From Chaunax sp. Z400 (taxonomy: Eukaryota > Chordata > Actinopteri > Lophiiformes > Chaunacidae), in NCBI GenBank assembly GCA_037577475.1, contig CM075194.1, forward strand, positions 9,814,492-9,878,491: a DNA stretch of 64,000 nt, in the 5' to 3' direction. Both the position numbers and the translations under genes were made by a program. Under the pieces are notes generated by a model. The model was not told where the DNA came from and made no database searches. It worked only from the letters and a program-made list of their open reading frames with translations. Shown here one piece after another: positions 26,501 to 41,500 of this stretch; the stretch's first letter is position 1, and each line of letters starts with the position of its first letter.

Positions 26501-29500
26501 GATCACTCTGCTTTCACTTCTCATTAGCTGAATTCAGTTTACGAGACGAGCCCCGGAGGGCTGGTGTTTAGGATGTTTGTCCGTTCCTTCATTCATCAAA
26601 CTTCAGTGATTGACTCAAAACCTTTTGGTTTTCTTTTTGACTGCCCTTGGAATCACCACAGCAGAGTTTGTAATTGCTTCATTGCCCCTGATTGACTTTT
26701 CCCGTGATTTGCTTATTTTTCATGAATTCCCTCTTTGCTGTAACCGAGCTGCTTCATCCATTGCTTTTGCTAATTGCTCTTGGTTTGCCCTCAAGCATTG
26801 CAGGCTGAGCTATAGGGACATTTTTTTGTAGAACAAAACATAACTAACTTTCCCTCCAAAGCCCTCACCAACCGCATTTATCATCCAAACAATAGTCTTG
26901 CCAATACACTAACCCCATAATGAACCCCTCTTCAGTGGAGTGAGGGGTAATGACGCTTCACCTACAATGCTCCCAAGAAAAAAAAGATAAAAGGGGGAAA
27001 AAATTGAGGGAAAAACGGTCGTCTGCAGAATCAAACGGCACGTTCAGGCACAGTGCCTGGATGAGATGGCAAAGCAGCAGCTATTGGTGTCTTCCAGCCA
27101 TCAATCTTAGCTGGTGGTGTTCCAGAGCCAGCGAGCCCTCTGCTCTGACTGATGTTCAGATAATTGAGTTATCCATCTCGCCCAACTATCAGAGTTGCAT
27201 AAAAATTATTCACCTGCTGCTGAATATTAAATACATAATGAGCCTCTTGTGTGTTTTAGAAGAAATGGGTAAGGTTAAACAGAGCATGTAATGAAATATG
27301 GAACCTTTCGTGGTGCCATCTTAACTGCCCCTTCTTGATTATGGTTTACTTACATCAATTAGGGTTGACAAAGTTCCTTCCATAACAATCCAAGCAGCAA
27401 CTAAAGTTCTTCCCTTGCTCTTGTCTGATAAGTTTATCTTATCAAGTATTTAATTCAAATAAATGGATCCATAGATCAATGATTGGTTCTCTTTTGTAAT
27501 AGTGTGTATTGCAGCTTGTACAAACATTATTAAAAAAATGTTTGTCAAAACATTAACACAGCACTTAAGCACAGTCACAAAGAAAACATGACAAAAATGG
27601 CCTCAATGTTTCCCCTTAAATTGGTAAAATGTTTGTTGTTTGTGTTTTTATTTGTCAAGGCTTTGCTTCTCTGAGATTCTACTCAATAATAATTTGCCAG
27701 ATTATGAGGGAACTTTGTGGCACTTAATTACCCTCCGTGCAGCAGTTGCATATGATGGCAAAATCAATAGTGTAAATTAGAATATAAACAAAACAACAAC
27801 AAAACTATTGTATACTAGGGTATAACACGTAAAAAGGGAAAATGTGGAGTTAAAATAAATGCATTCAGAGCCCTTTCTGATTTTTTGCTGTTTCCCATTT
27901 TCCCTCCCCCATTCCACCCAATCCAGCACAATGGACAGCCTGTGTGGAAATGACCATGAACGACAGCGTGCCCCCTTCCAAAGTAAATCAGCTGTGAGAT
28001 TCGTAAACTGCAAAATGTGTCAGAGTTGAAAATGTTAGCTCTCTTAATGGAGACTTGAAAAGGTTAGATCTGATAAAAAGCTGTCAGCCGTCCACAAAAA
28101 ATGATTTATAGCAATATAATGGGAGAGTATGCCTCATTTCTCCCCCATATGAAATGGGGGTTAAGACTTTTTGGTTTGCCATTATACATCATCTGCTTTG
28201 ACCACTTAGAAATTTGTTGAGACTCGAATGCACACACAGGCATAATATTTCATCTGACTCCTTTCTAGTTATTTTGAAAGTCATGGCCTGTTTTTATTAT
28301 GAATAATTTATATTCTCCCATAATTACCAACAGAAAATTCTCATGCTCCAAAAGTGCATCAATTGCCATTCAAATAATGTTTTGTTGTTGTTGTTTGACG
28401 CACATAAAGGAAGCAAAACTACAATTAATGAGGAAGTCATAACTCTGATGATTCTCACCAGACTGTCCTACAACATCACTTTTCTGCTCACTGACACATT
28501 GACTAATGAAAAGACAACAGTCTGATTTATGTGATGTTTATATCCGTTGACACAGTTGTAATTAGACATTTTGAGGTCTTTGTGAACTTTTTCCCCAGTT
28601 ACATCTGGAACTGTTTCCTGTAGATTTTACAGCTGAAACTGAAACTGCATGGTAATTCTGCTTTATCCTCAATCCATTTGCGACATGAAATTAATTTTTG
28701 GATTCAAAATGTTGTGCATTGCCGTCTTTTTTTAATGCATATCCATATCCATAATTTTTTATTGAACTTTCCAAAGCCATAACGACAGGAATGCTTAATA
28801 AGTGGAGTGTAATGGCTTGATGTGTTGTAGACAACCCTTATTTCATGATAAACATTTATCTTTAAACAAGGTTTTTGACTAAATCCTTAGATGTACAGAC
28901 AAATTTTGTTTTAATGTCTGACTTGTTTAAATAAGAATAAAGCAATTTGCTCATATCTAGATATACTTGCATGTGCATTAAGAGAGTACCTATATGTTCC
29001 GTAAGTGTTTTCTTGCAACCAGACTGTTTATTGGAATAGTAGCAGAAGAGTAATGTAAGCCTCAGCAGCAGGGCCATCATAGAGCCAGAGCAGATAGGGG
29101 ATGTCACCTGGGAGAAGGCGCCCACAGGTCATGGCAGCTGCTGATCCAATGAAGCTGGACATTACGGGGCCATCCCTGAGGACAGGTACTGGTGCTTCTG
29201 GGGTGACAATGCGACACCTCCAAGACCTGTGCCCTGCCATACTTTACTCCACCTTCTGTCAGAGATGTCTACAACAAACAAAGGGCGAAATGAGAAGAAG
29301 AAAAAAAATCCCCGCCGCATTAGTGGCCTGTAGAAAATAACGAATATTTACTAGAATTATAGTGATTTAATATGGAAATATCTGCATTACTGCAGCTACC
29401 AGAAGTGTTTAGTTTCTTTTCAAGTGTGATGTTGATGAGGTGGCTTTTCAGGGTGTTATGATTGAGTTGTTGTTTATTTAATATGCATGGGACGTTCTAG

Positions 29501-32500
29501 TCCGAGGATAATTTCCTCTGTTTTTAAAAAAAGCACAATTATCCATTTTCCCAGTAAACCATAAGTGCCTCTGACATTGCCTTCCTCCTATTTATAGTTA
29601 TGGATAACCCATGCAATGCACGAACGTGGCCCCTTTTATTGTTTCTTTTGTTATGACATCCTCTCGTAGAATATTCCACAGCTAGAAAAATCCACAAAGG
29701 AGATTCCTTTAGGGCTTTGCAAGTGTTTGTTTTAGGGCACATCAACATGCAGAAGTGTAATGCTGGCCCCCCAAAGCACAAGCAACTTGGAATATTAATG
29801 GCAAATGACAAGTCGGCTCTGATGCTTCAAGGATTTCATGCTTTTAAGGATGCACATTTGGGTGCATTGTTTAAGGCGTCTGGGGTGTAATCCACAATCT
29901 CGGGTCTCCAGCAGCATTGGGATTTAGCTCTGGTTAAGCCTCCATGTCTCATATTTATTTTTGTAGGGTTGTATGTGTGCATTATCTAAATTTGTCATTT
30001 AACATTGAGTGTGAGAGCAGCTTTGACACGGCGGCGGTGTGTGTAAACGAGGAGCGGGACAGAAAGCGGTGCCCCAGCAATACATATCCCTCCTCCTGTC
30101 TTTCTGCTTGCCTGTGACACTGTGAGATGGAGGAGAAAGCCTCGAGTAAAATGAGGTGCAAGCATGTCTACTCGAAGAATTCCTGTTTTTCTGTGGAACT
30201 TTTTAAAAGATTAACAGACATTTTTTGTCAGCTTTCACTATGTATGTCATCAGACTTGCACAGACACACGTTTTCCCCATCATTTTCTCCTTGCCTCTTT
30301 CCCCCATTTTTGTTTTTTTTTCCTCTACAGTGACATTTTGGGTTTTCATTCCAGGAGGACGTCAGCAGCGTTTTTCAAAAGCACACAGAGTAGTGGGCAA
30401 GGATTAGAATGACTCTTTTTAAAACTCAAATCTAACAGGAGAATTTCAATGTCTATCTGACCCCCAGAAGACATTCAGGTTCACATCAGACCCAATGTGA
30501 CATGCTGTAAAAGTCACAATGATAACTTCTTGACACAGAGATAGCCTAAACACATAATACATGGTGCTTGCTTTGTATCACACAAAGGCCTGTGTGCATA
30601 ATTATTGCTGGATATCTCAGCATCTGTAGAGAGAGACGGAATTAGAGATAGGAAAATAACTGGAGGGATGTCTGTTTTCATACAAAGGTTGTGCTCTTCT
30701 ATTTTGCTGATTATTTTTCTGAATCTATTATAAAGGCTAAATGCGGTTTAAGAGGATTTTTTTCTGAACACATCCTCTCCGCATGTATGCACTCCGTAGA
30801 CACAAAGCTACAAGACATATTTAATGCTTTCAAGGAACTTTGATGCGTGAGGCCTTTTAAGTATTTCATTTCATGCACCTCCACAGCTGCTTCAAAAAGC
30901 ATCATAACACTGCCCAGCTCAAGGGCTTAATTGTGTCTTAACCTCTCCGTAGAGGATGGCGAGGGAGGTCAGGCATCATCGGATGATTCCTCCAGTGTCC
31001 TCCCAAGGCCTAAGCAGAGCAGTGGACCGTGACTCCTGCGGGCTGTCACCGGAATGAATGCAGCCAAGAAAAGCACTGCAAAAAAAAAAACATTTCTTCA
31101 CTGGTACCAAATTCCCAATTGAATGGAAACAATCTGGTATTTTGTTCTCTCAACCAATTTGGTCCTGTCTTTTTATTTTAACGAATGGCATTTGGTCTGG
31201 AGGAGGAGGGCTTTCATCTAACCATGGATAGATGTATGTATGTATATATATATATATATATATATATACAGTATATGTCTGGGCTCACAGTTTCATGACA
31301 TGGCAAGTATTTAACAGTTTTTTAATATTAATATTTAATTGATCCTTTAACTATCAGGAGGTTAAATCTTTTACATCCTAGAAATTAATAATTTAGTTCA
31401 GCCAATCTTTCTTTGACTTAATTTATATGTTTGTTTGCAGTGTCTTGTGTATTTATGAGCACAAAAACGCTCTATTTTAGACCAAGAATAAATAGAATAT
31501 TTTTTACCAAATGACAGCCAAGGAAACAATGCTTCATATTTCTGCCTTTGTGTTTAAAGAGCAGCTCTGTGTGTACCAGATAATGTGCTGGTACTCATGG
31601 TCTGTGGAGGCCCATCAGTCACTGTGTGGAGCTGGTCGCTTGTGATAAGTGGTTCCTTATAGATAATCTAGACACTAGGCTTCTTTTTATAGGTCTGCTG
31701 TCCCTCATGTAACCTTTTTTTCTTTTTCTTTTACCACCCATGTTTTTTTCTTTCTTTTTCTGTGATTTCACCTTCTCGTTTATCCTCTCAGACATTAAAA
31801 TGTTTTTCTTGTCTTGCAATTCCCAACACGTGCTGAAGGACTCTGTGTGAACAGTGGTAGTTTAGAACGAATATCGCGCTTGCAGAAATGTAACCCGTAC
31901 AGTACATGTGCATACACTTGCTTATGTGGCTGCTGACGTTTTCAGCATCGAGTGCCGTCCTCGCTCAGTTTGGCCTTTGTGTATTTTCAGAGAAGAAAGA
32001 TCCTGAAAAGCTTTTCGCAATTTTTGCCTTTTACAAAAACCTGTGATATTTGGAAGTAAGAGGGGCGAGCTTTTTCCTCTTGGACAATGCAGTAAATAAA
32101 GATATTTTACAGAGTATCGGAGAGAGTTTGAAAAAATAATGCATCACCAATCACCTGTGTTCGTTCCACAATTGATGATGTCAGAGGCCACAATGCTGTT
32201 TCGAATTTCCACCAATCATTCTGCATTTAGTTAAGCTGGGATTTAAATTTTTTTTCTCCATTCACCGTCCGACCTAATATATCTCCCAGAGCAACACTGG
32301 TATATGATTTGAATTGCTTGTTTCAGTATGTAAGATCTTTATCTGACTGAACCTCATGGCAGTCATTTTAAGTGATATACCATAAATCGTTTAAATGCCA
32401 GATGAAGAGGTGTTTGATTTGTGAACTTTTGCTTTGTCTGTAATTATTAATTCACTTCATTACATTGCTGCCAGAAACCCTGAAAAAGGTACAAGAGCAT

Positions 32501-35500
32501 CTGAGACTTTCCTTACCGGCCTGGCATTTGTTAAAGGCCTTCGTCAGGACCCTCTTCCCCCCCCCCCATCATTGTTCCCAGGCAGCCCTCACCCTCTCCC
32601 ATCTCTGGTTTGAGTTTCACATCCCGTGGCGGTCTGATTGCCTGATAGCTTAAACATCTCTGTCTGCCTATCCCTTAGTGGGAGTGTGTAATCAAAGACA
32701 CATGAGGAGCCTGTGTCCAAGTGGTGACCTTCTGATTTTGCTCATCAATTCTGGGGGTTAATGTACGGGATCTATCAGGCCAACAGATTTGTCTCAGCAA
32801 ACTCTTTCAGGTCTGTAAATGATTAAGAAAAAAATGCATTCGGCCGCTGAACCCTATTAAAACTTCTTAGGATAAATGTGCTCTCAATATGCCTGCTAAG
32901 ATATTCTTTCCACTCTGTGTGTTAATAATGCTAATATGTTTTTTTTTCCCCCGACGTTATGTATTTAAATGAGCACCATAAACCAAATCTTTGTGACAAG
33001 GACTTAAGGAGTTAACAGGGTAATGACATGATCCAAATTCCAACTCTGTCTGCTGTCGATGTAACGTTTCATCATAGGCGGGAAGTTGAAACGGACGATA
33101 CCCAATCCTGTTCTTTGGACTGATCCAAGATAACAGAGGCACACATTTCTGAACGAATGAAATAGAAACTTTTTGCAGAGTTTTTGGGGCTTTGTGCCGC
33201 CTCCTTTGTACAGCCGCCACGGGGACGTCAGAAATCTATTTCTCATTCTGAGTGATGTATATATCAGCTGGCACATTTGCACTATGAATCTTCCCTCCCG
33301 TGTTAAACCTGGAATCTGTCTCTTCAATGACGGCTCTGTGTTTTTAAATGACCACTCTTATTTTCTGTAATAGGCGTCTGCGTGTCATGGAGGTTACAAG
33401 TGAAAGGGCAGGATAGAGCTGTCTGGCGAAAGACTTCTGATAGAAAGTGCCACTTCAATTTGAGCACAGCTGCAGCTAAGCCTGGGCTGGCTCACTGTCC
33501 GGCCCGACATGTCACATTCTCTTCTCCTGCGAGTGGAGTAGATGTGAAAACTATTAATTTTAGACAGAGTTTTGGCCTGACCAGTTCTGATCCTTTCCCT
33601 TTATGCATTGCTTATCTCCAGCTTGCTTTGTCAGGAAATCACACTGACAAAGATTGTCTCAGACACCATTTACATTGTTCTTTTAAGTTTCCTTTTTTTT
33701 AGACTCGCAATGACAATTTTAATACAAAGTTGTGACTGTAAGAAACACCTGCAAAAATATCATTACATATTTATGATTTCGTGCGCCATTAAATTTCATA
33801 TTTACACTTCATATTACTTTTCCATTGAGAGGGCTACAGACGCTCCTAATTTGGTGATGAGAGGTTTAACAGCTTGAAGAACTCCCCAGAGCTGCTGACA
33901 GTCCTTAGCCCCCTGAATTCTTGCAAAGAATGGAGCTCGTGGTTAGAGTGAAGACTCCTGGCTCTGTTTTAAATATTCATTCTGGTTTGAATTAGAAAGG
34001 AGAGAAATTCTCTGAATAATGATCGCAAAACATTTAGCTTCAGCTGCCCGGGTGAAACAAAACACACTTGAGTGAAACTTTGAACTACCCTCCTTTCCTT
34101 TTTTTTCTTCCTCCCAGCCATTTTGTTTTCAAATTGTAGCACTGAGTTCATGGGAAACTTACTCAGAGGTAACCTGCGCCCCTGCAAAGTGATGGAAAGA
34201 AAGGATTAAGGCCACAAGAATGTTTTTGCAGTTAGTTGAAATATTACTAACCTTGTCAAATGTCATTTTGAATGAGAAAACAAACATATTTTAATCAAGG
34301 TTTTTAAAGGCAGAGCTTTTCGAACTGTGACTCTAGGAGAAAGGGGTCAGCTAATTGCAACGTTTGATGTCATGTTTGGTCTCTCTCTCCATTTTGATGT
34401 GACTGCCTGGAAGCATGCTCGCTCTCTCACCCTGCACTCTGTCCAACAAACACTTCATCAAATGCACACTAATAGAATGAAAAAGTACTGGAGGGTCTTC
34501 GAGTTCTCAGTGCTGTAATCTTCTTAAAGTCATCGCTCCTACGCCCCGACAGTCCTCCTCTCAATTTCAACCTCTCCCTGTATCTATGTCTGAAACACAG
34601 ACATAGCATTGGTGAAATTAAAGGATCGTATTCATAATTCTTTAACGAATATGTATGAGAACGTCAGTGCATAGAGATCTCTGAGAGTCTTTGTTAAAAA
34701 ATATCAAGCCCACTCGGACCAAAGATATGTGCAAAGCTCTCCCACCATCCTACAACAGATTAATCTTCCAAACGCAGTCCCAAATCGCTTTGGTTCTCAT
34801 AATTACTGTTTTAACAACAGCAGGGGGGGTTTACAGGGATATACATTGTAAATTATGTTTGACAAGGTGGGGTTAGTGGTTTTGCCGGGGCTTGTCTTTA
34901 GTTATTACTCACACTTCCTCCTGCCATAGATAAGGTCTGTTGGTGAACATACCAAGGTGAGCGCTGGCGCAGGGCCCTTATCGCCAGCATTGATTTAGGG
35001 CAAAAGCCCAGTGACAGAGGTCATTGTGCAGTAAAGCTATCCATCATTCTGGTTTGATTTCTGCTCAGACCTGTCTCCAAGTTGTCTACACATAGGCAAA
35101 AGGAGGAGAGGCCACGGGAGGGTTGGACTGCTAAAAGGTGTAACGTTGACGGTGGATTTAGGAGCTCCGGGTAATTCCAACTGTGTTTTAAGAAATGACA
35201 AGAATTAAGCATTTTAAGACTGTGATTACAGGTTGAGAATGATGTTTAGATATAATTTAGAGTTACAGTAACAGTATAAACTTAATTTGGGTCCTCTAAT
35301 TATTGCATGGAATCCACAAACTATTTGTCTAACATTTAAAGCTCTGGCATGCTTGGAAAAAATAAAATGTAGCCGATATTTTTCCACCAGTAGCTGATTG
35401 CCTGTCTTTCCACAGTTTGTTTTGCAACTCACAGTAATTCTCCATGTGTCCCAGACATTTTCTGTGTGTGTGTGTGTATGAGGCACTCACATTTTCCCCG

Positions 35501-38500
35501 ATTTAAAATTCAAGGGAGTTCTCAGCCTGTGGTAAATAAATTTACTATCATAAACACAGTTTTCCCCCATTTGCAGAGGTATTTTTTTCAGATGTCTCAA
35601 GTTGGGTATTTATTGCTGTTAATGTTGTTCATGGGCTTCTTGGCTAGACTTGTAACTTTTACCTAAAATGTTCTATTTATTCTGGCAACAGCTTGTGGAG
35701 CTCATACTTCCAAATATGTTATGAGTCACATTATTGATTTTTCATGAGGATTATTTATGAAACTTTCTTCCCACTAACTTTTGCAAAAGTTGGAAGCTGT
35801 CGGAGATTCTCCAGGAATGATTTCATGTAAATGCCTGTTAACTGGCTGTGCTGAATCCTGAGGGTAAAGGTATTCCTGTGGTATCTAAAGCTCTCTTTAT
35901 GCTGGAATAGCTAGCTATGGTGGTAGTTCTGCTCACTTGAACCTACCATAAGATAACTTAAGTAGCTAATTACACTTCAGTCTGTAATCAAACCCATGTC
36001 AGGTTGTCTGAGAACCTGGATTTGTGTGGTGGATTTCAGTTAAATACAGGGAAAGCTTAAACATTTTATGGTTCTCTCCTCAAATTAAAGTTTCTCCTCT
36101 GCAATCCCTTCTAAAATGTGTCATATCCCATTACACAAATTTGGATATGGTAAATTAGTAAGACGAGTGCTTACGGTATGAATATGTTGACTTTTTTTCT
36201 GCTGTGTGCAGAGGGTTAGTTTACTGGGGGTTGGGGGTGTCTTTAACTCTAAAAAGTTGTCTTGAATTTTCTCCCCTTACACGATGATGTGTTTTTGCAA
36301 TTCAAATATTTGCTCATTTTCCTCTCCATTGCAAAGCTCCCTTTGAAGCGGAAGAGTTCTATCAAGACCAATGACAGTGTGAGTGTGCAGCGTGACAGCG
36401 CAAGAGGCAGTGTTGGACTATTTCTAACTGCATATTTAAATAGCCAGGAAATCAAAAATCAAAAATGTATGCAAATGATGCCATGTTTTGCATGCTGATA
36501 TTTTTATGATTTGGGGATTGCATATTCAGGTGGTGTTCAGTATGTGCATAGCTTTAGCAATATTAATCAGACTTTCTTCATGTCTTCACCACATCCTTGA
36601 TCTCCTTCTAAACAACCATCTCTGTGTGTGGAAGGCCTGCAATTTGGCAGATTTATTTTTAAGCTATGTTTAAAATGTTTGTTTTTCTTGTGGACTGTTT
36701 TAAGTGAAAAGATATACTTAACGCTTTAGGCTTCATCACAAAGTTTATCAAACAGAAACTCCATATTTGCTTCTTGGAATGATTTGTCTCAATTGCACAT
36801 TATGGAATGTGCATGTGTATATATATATATATACATATATATAGCATTTATATACAGTATTTATATCTATATATAGTATCTGTCTGTGTATGTGTATATA
36901 CAGCATACAGCTTGCTGCGTAGCCGCAGACCAGTCACAGTGCCCATGCTGGTCCCTGTCCACTGCCGAAAGTGCCTACAATGTGCACTTGAGCATTAGAA
37001 CTGCACCACGGAGCAATGAAAGAAGGTGACTTGGTCTGATGAATCACCTTTTCTTTTACATCATGTGGACAGCCGGGTGCGTGTGCATCACTTTGCTGCA
37101 AAAGAGATGCACTATGGGGGGAGAGGGCAAGCCGGTGAAGGCATTGTGATGCTTTGGGCAACCTTCTGCTGGGAAACCTTGGGTCCCTACCATTCATGTG
37201 GACGCTACTCTGACACTTACCACCTGCCTAAACATTGTTGCAGACACCCATTCATGGAAATGGTATTCAATGATGTCAGTAGCCTCTTTCAGCAGGATAA
37301 TGCACCCTGCCGCCCTGCAAAAATGGTTCAGGAATGGTTTGAGGTACAATGGGTTCAAGCTGTTGACTTGGCCTCCAAATTCTCCAGATCTCAATCCAAT
37401 CGAGAATCTGTGGCACTGATGTACTAGACAAAGACGTCCGATCCATAAAGCCCCACTTCGCAACTTACAGAACTTCCAAGTGTCTGCTGCTGACGTCTTG
37501 GTGCCAGATACCACAGCACACCTTCAGAGGTCTTGTGGAGTCCATGCCTCGATGGGAGAGCTGTTTGTCGGCAAAAGGGGGGACCCACACGCTATTAGGC
37601 AGGTGGTTATAATGTTATGGCTAATTGGTATCAATATACAGTATTTGCTGCATGTATAGGTTTGTGTATTTGTATATACCGCCGAGTATATCATTGCCTC
37701 CACTTTTGCCGCTTTTCGTTTCTTAGGTACACTTTCATAACCTCCTCTGCCGTTGCCGATTTTGTTGTTTTCTGAACTTTTGACTCTTCACTGCCCTCTT
37801 GTGAATGTATTACCGTCAACATAAAGAACGCATCAAAGTATGTAGATGTTGATGTTTGAATCGAACATATCAAATTTTCACATGTAGATGGAGTGTATAT
37901 ACATTTAAAGGATCCTTTACAAGTCCAGCCGGGTATCTAACGACCGGTAGGGTGCACATGTTGATGGCTTGGATCTTATTTCTACCACTGAATTGTAATC
38001 CTGCAAACAGACACAGCAACGCTGGCAAAAACATTACCTCCTTGGTGGAGGTAACAAAATCCTTGGAACGGGCCCAAGGCTTGTCTGCACTCCTTAAGGT
38101 ATAGAAAATATTGTATAAAATAATTAATTGAATTGTCATTTGTATGAACAGCCCTTGCTCTCTGCACCCTATAATTCCAACCTCTTTCTCCTTCTTCCCC
38201 TCACCACATTTTTTCTCTTCTTTTTTTTTTTTCTAAACAGCAATTAATCTCATTTTTAGTCCAATTTCCAACCCTCTGCTGGAGTCAGAGTGAGTCCCCT
38301 GTTTTGTTCCTATTTGGCTTGGTTCCTCTGCATAGTCATTACGGGCCCAATTAATGTCACCCTTTAGCTGAAGAGTGCTCATTTTTATTGGGGAGCTGAC
38401 AGTCACCGCCATGAGTGCCGCAGTGTAATATGCATTAATTGCCCCGTAACACTGGTAATTACCAGTTCTTCAAGCCTCTCAGTAAACTGTCATGCTCAGA

Positions 38501-41500
38501 CACGACTGCTTTGAAATAGATTACTCATTAGGGGAACCTGCCCTGTTTTCCAATGGGGGTTCGCTGGGTTGGCATAAAGATGAAAAAAATCTGGTGCTTG
38601 AACAAATAGTTGCCAAGAGCAATTTCCTATTACAACTTCCAAGTGACGGCTTTTCTCTTTCTTTAATTCTTTCTTCTTTTCTTTTCTTGTCAGATGGCAT
38701 TCCAGCGGTCACTTGAGGTAAAGATCAGAAGTAGGGCTAGATGTCCATCACAGATGTTGCTGTCAGCAGTGTGTTTGTCTCTCTCACCTAACCTTGGTTT
38801 TAACTCAATTCTTCTGTGTTGGTTGTACTTTGCTCATTTTTTCTTGCCTTTGTACAACATTGACCTGAATGCCCAGAGACTAGCATACAAGCACTGAATT
38901 GAGAGTGTCAGCAATGTTGCTTAATATGGGGTATTTCGAGGCCTCTGTGCATAAGATCAAGGCAGTGTTGATGTAAAGTTCCTGTTTAAATATTGATGCT
39001 AACTGCGCTTGGGTCTTGTGTTTGCAAACTGTGGAATCTCAGTTTCAAACATTAGCTTGTGCTTCACATTTGCTGAAACGTGCCCTGAAAAAGAAATTGA
39101 TAGGGAATGTAAATAGATGGATTTAAAGAAACGGTTAGAGGACAAAAGCAAGGGATGTAAAATGGGTGTCACCGCTGTGCTGTGATAAGATATTATAAAG
39201 GAGAGACCAAATCAAACAATTTTAGCTATCGCACATCCTCTGCACAGAAAGGTGTTGGCCTGTTTAGTCATGCTAGAAACAATATTTAGTTTTCACCACA
39301 GCTTTGTAAATGCTGCAAGTGTGCGCTGGACTGATTACTCTGTGGTCCCTGTTCTTTCTTTCTTTTTTTTTACAAAAACACTGTTGTGTCATTACCCATT
39401 TACCATGGCAAGGAAAAAACAGAATGTGAATACCAGGAAAACCCTTCACACACACACACACAGATGGAAAACACACAAACGCATGCACACACAGAGCTTC
39501 TCAAAGGTGCTGCTTTTGTTTTATCTCCCTTATAGCACCTGCTTCAGGCAATCTGCTCCCACTCGTCTCAAATGAATTTTGTCACGGCCTTTCAGATTCT
39601 CAGCCAGTGATGCGCTAATGAAAGGAGATAGTACAATTTGAACTGACCAGGTAGCAGCCAGCAGTGCGCAGCTGAGAGCAAAGGATGGGACACACACCCC
39701 CTTGAAACAAAAGACAAGTCAACCATCCACTGATATACCCATTAGCTTTCTCATTAATACCCTGCAGACCACAGTGTGTACGTCTGCGTGTGTTTGTGCG
39801 TGCATTTATCTGTTTGTGTTGGTCGAGCACTTATCGAATTGTTTATGACAGGCCTAATTGGGCTAATTGAAGACATTAAGATTACCTGTCAGCTGTGTGT
39901 ATCCAGACTCCCTATCAGTCTGACAACTCCTGACAAGTGAGGGACCCCATAACATCCGTCATGATCGAGCATTCCCAGGCCGTAATAGGGACAATAGGGG
40001 CCACTCTAATTTGATGTGGACAGCCTTAGCTACGCATATCAGCCTCCATGTGTGTGTGTGTTTTAAGTATAAGTGAGAGTTGGGGGGGGGGTGGCGGCGT
40101 CTGTGCATGGCCAGGCTAATGGAGTACCCTTTGGCAATGTGACAAAGCAATGAGGCAGTCTGAGGGGAAAAGAGAAAAGGGTCTTCAAGTGTTTAAGGAC
40201 ATGAGAGGGAAGGTGCTCGGGGTGACGGTCTTCACGGACTGAGTGACAAGTGGAAGCGCTGACATCTGTGTACATCTGTGTGGCTGTGGACCGTCACCCA
40301 TGCCGCTTTATCAGACACACCCACCCTTTTTGACATAGGAAAAGACTCTTAACTGATGGGCCCACTTTGATTGACCCTCTCTTGCATATGTGTGCACTCA
40401 GTCATTCACTACAGATACAGAATACCCATTAATAAGAAATGTCTTAGATTGAAGGGTTTCGGTGGATTGAAATGTAGATTGAAATGTCGTTTAGTTATTG
40501 AATTTTTTTTTTTCCCCCTCTCAGATATTCACAGTTCAGCCTCCCAGATCTTCAGGAGACACAGTCCTATCTTCTTAGGTTTAAGGAATGTGCCTCAGGA
40601 TATCTGTATCAAGCCACACACCCTCCTTTTTCTCCCCGCTCTCCTCTCCCGTGTGGGCATTGTATGGGGCTTTACTGTGGCATTGCTATGACAGATCAAC
40701 CCTGTCAGCCCAGGAGATCCCTCTATTTGTTTGTTCTCCTCCAAAAGGGGTTAAACTGTCAAGTTGACAACTCGCAAGACCCTTAGACGGCACTACTGCC
40801 TCCCACCGTCTCTCTCTCTCTTTCTCTCTCTCTCCCTCCCCCCCGTCCACCTTCGTCCCCAAACGAGTGAAAATCAATACCAGATTGCCCAAGGACCACT
40901 GTTTGGTGTGAGCCTGACCCCTAGATGTCCCCCGCTCTGCTTCTTTTATTACATGTAGACCAGTATTTAACTTCCATCCTGATCCCTCGCCTAATTAGTT
41001 TCGATAAGCTCTGAGTCTCTCTCTCTGTCTCTCTCCCCCCACCCCCGTCTTACACATGCACTGACACACAAGCACTGACAACACACATGGACATTTTCCT
41101 TTCTTGCCCTTTGAAGAGACACTCTGGGCTGGAAGTAATAAAAAGACAAATCCCAACATGTGCACAGAAGCCCTCAGCGATTCTTGAACCAGGATTATTG
41201 TTTTGTTTGCTTAGCAAATTTTTAAAAACTACAATGAAATTAGATTTGTGCCCCAGATCATCTGTGAAAACACTGAGGATATCCTGTGTGTCCAAAGCTA
41301 ATGGCGCTCTGTGGTAGGCCTGTTAGCAAGATTACACCCTCACCGCTGTGGTTTTCAAGTAGCCCTCTTTGTTTGCTCGTGTCTCTGTATAGTTGTCCAA
41401 TCACAAAGTAGCTATTCATATAATGTGGACTGTGCGTGTTGGATCTTTTTTAAATGCGCTATGATTAAATCATTATTAAATGAACCCTGTAAATGATTTA

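Noticed and set aside
31074..31442. Possible mobile element with CACTGCAAA ends
   Set aside because: The ends CACTGCAAAA and the complement CACTGCAAACAAACA are inverted, but the flanking 8 bases (AAGAAAAG and TCTTGTGT) do not match and the interior shows no family features.
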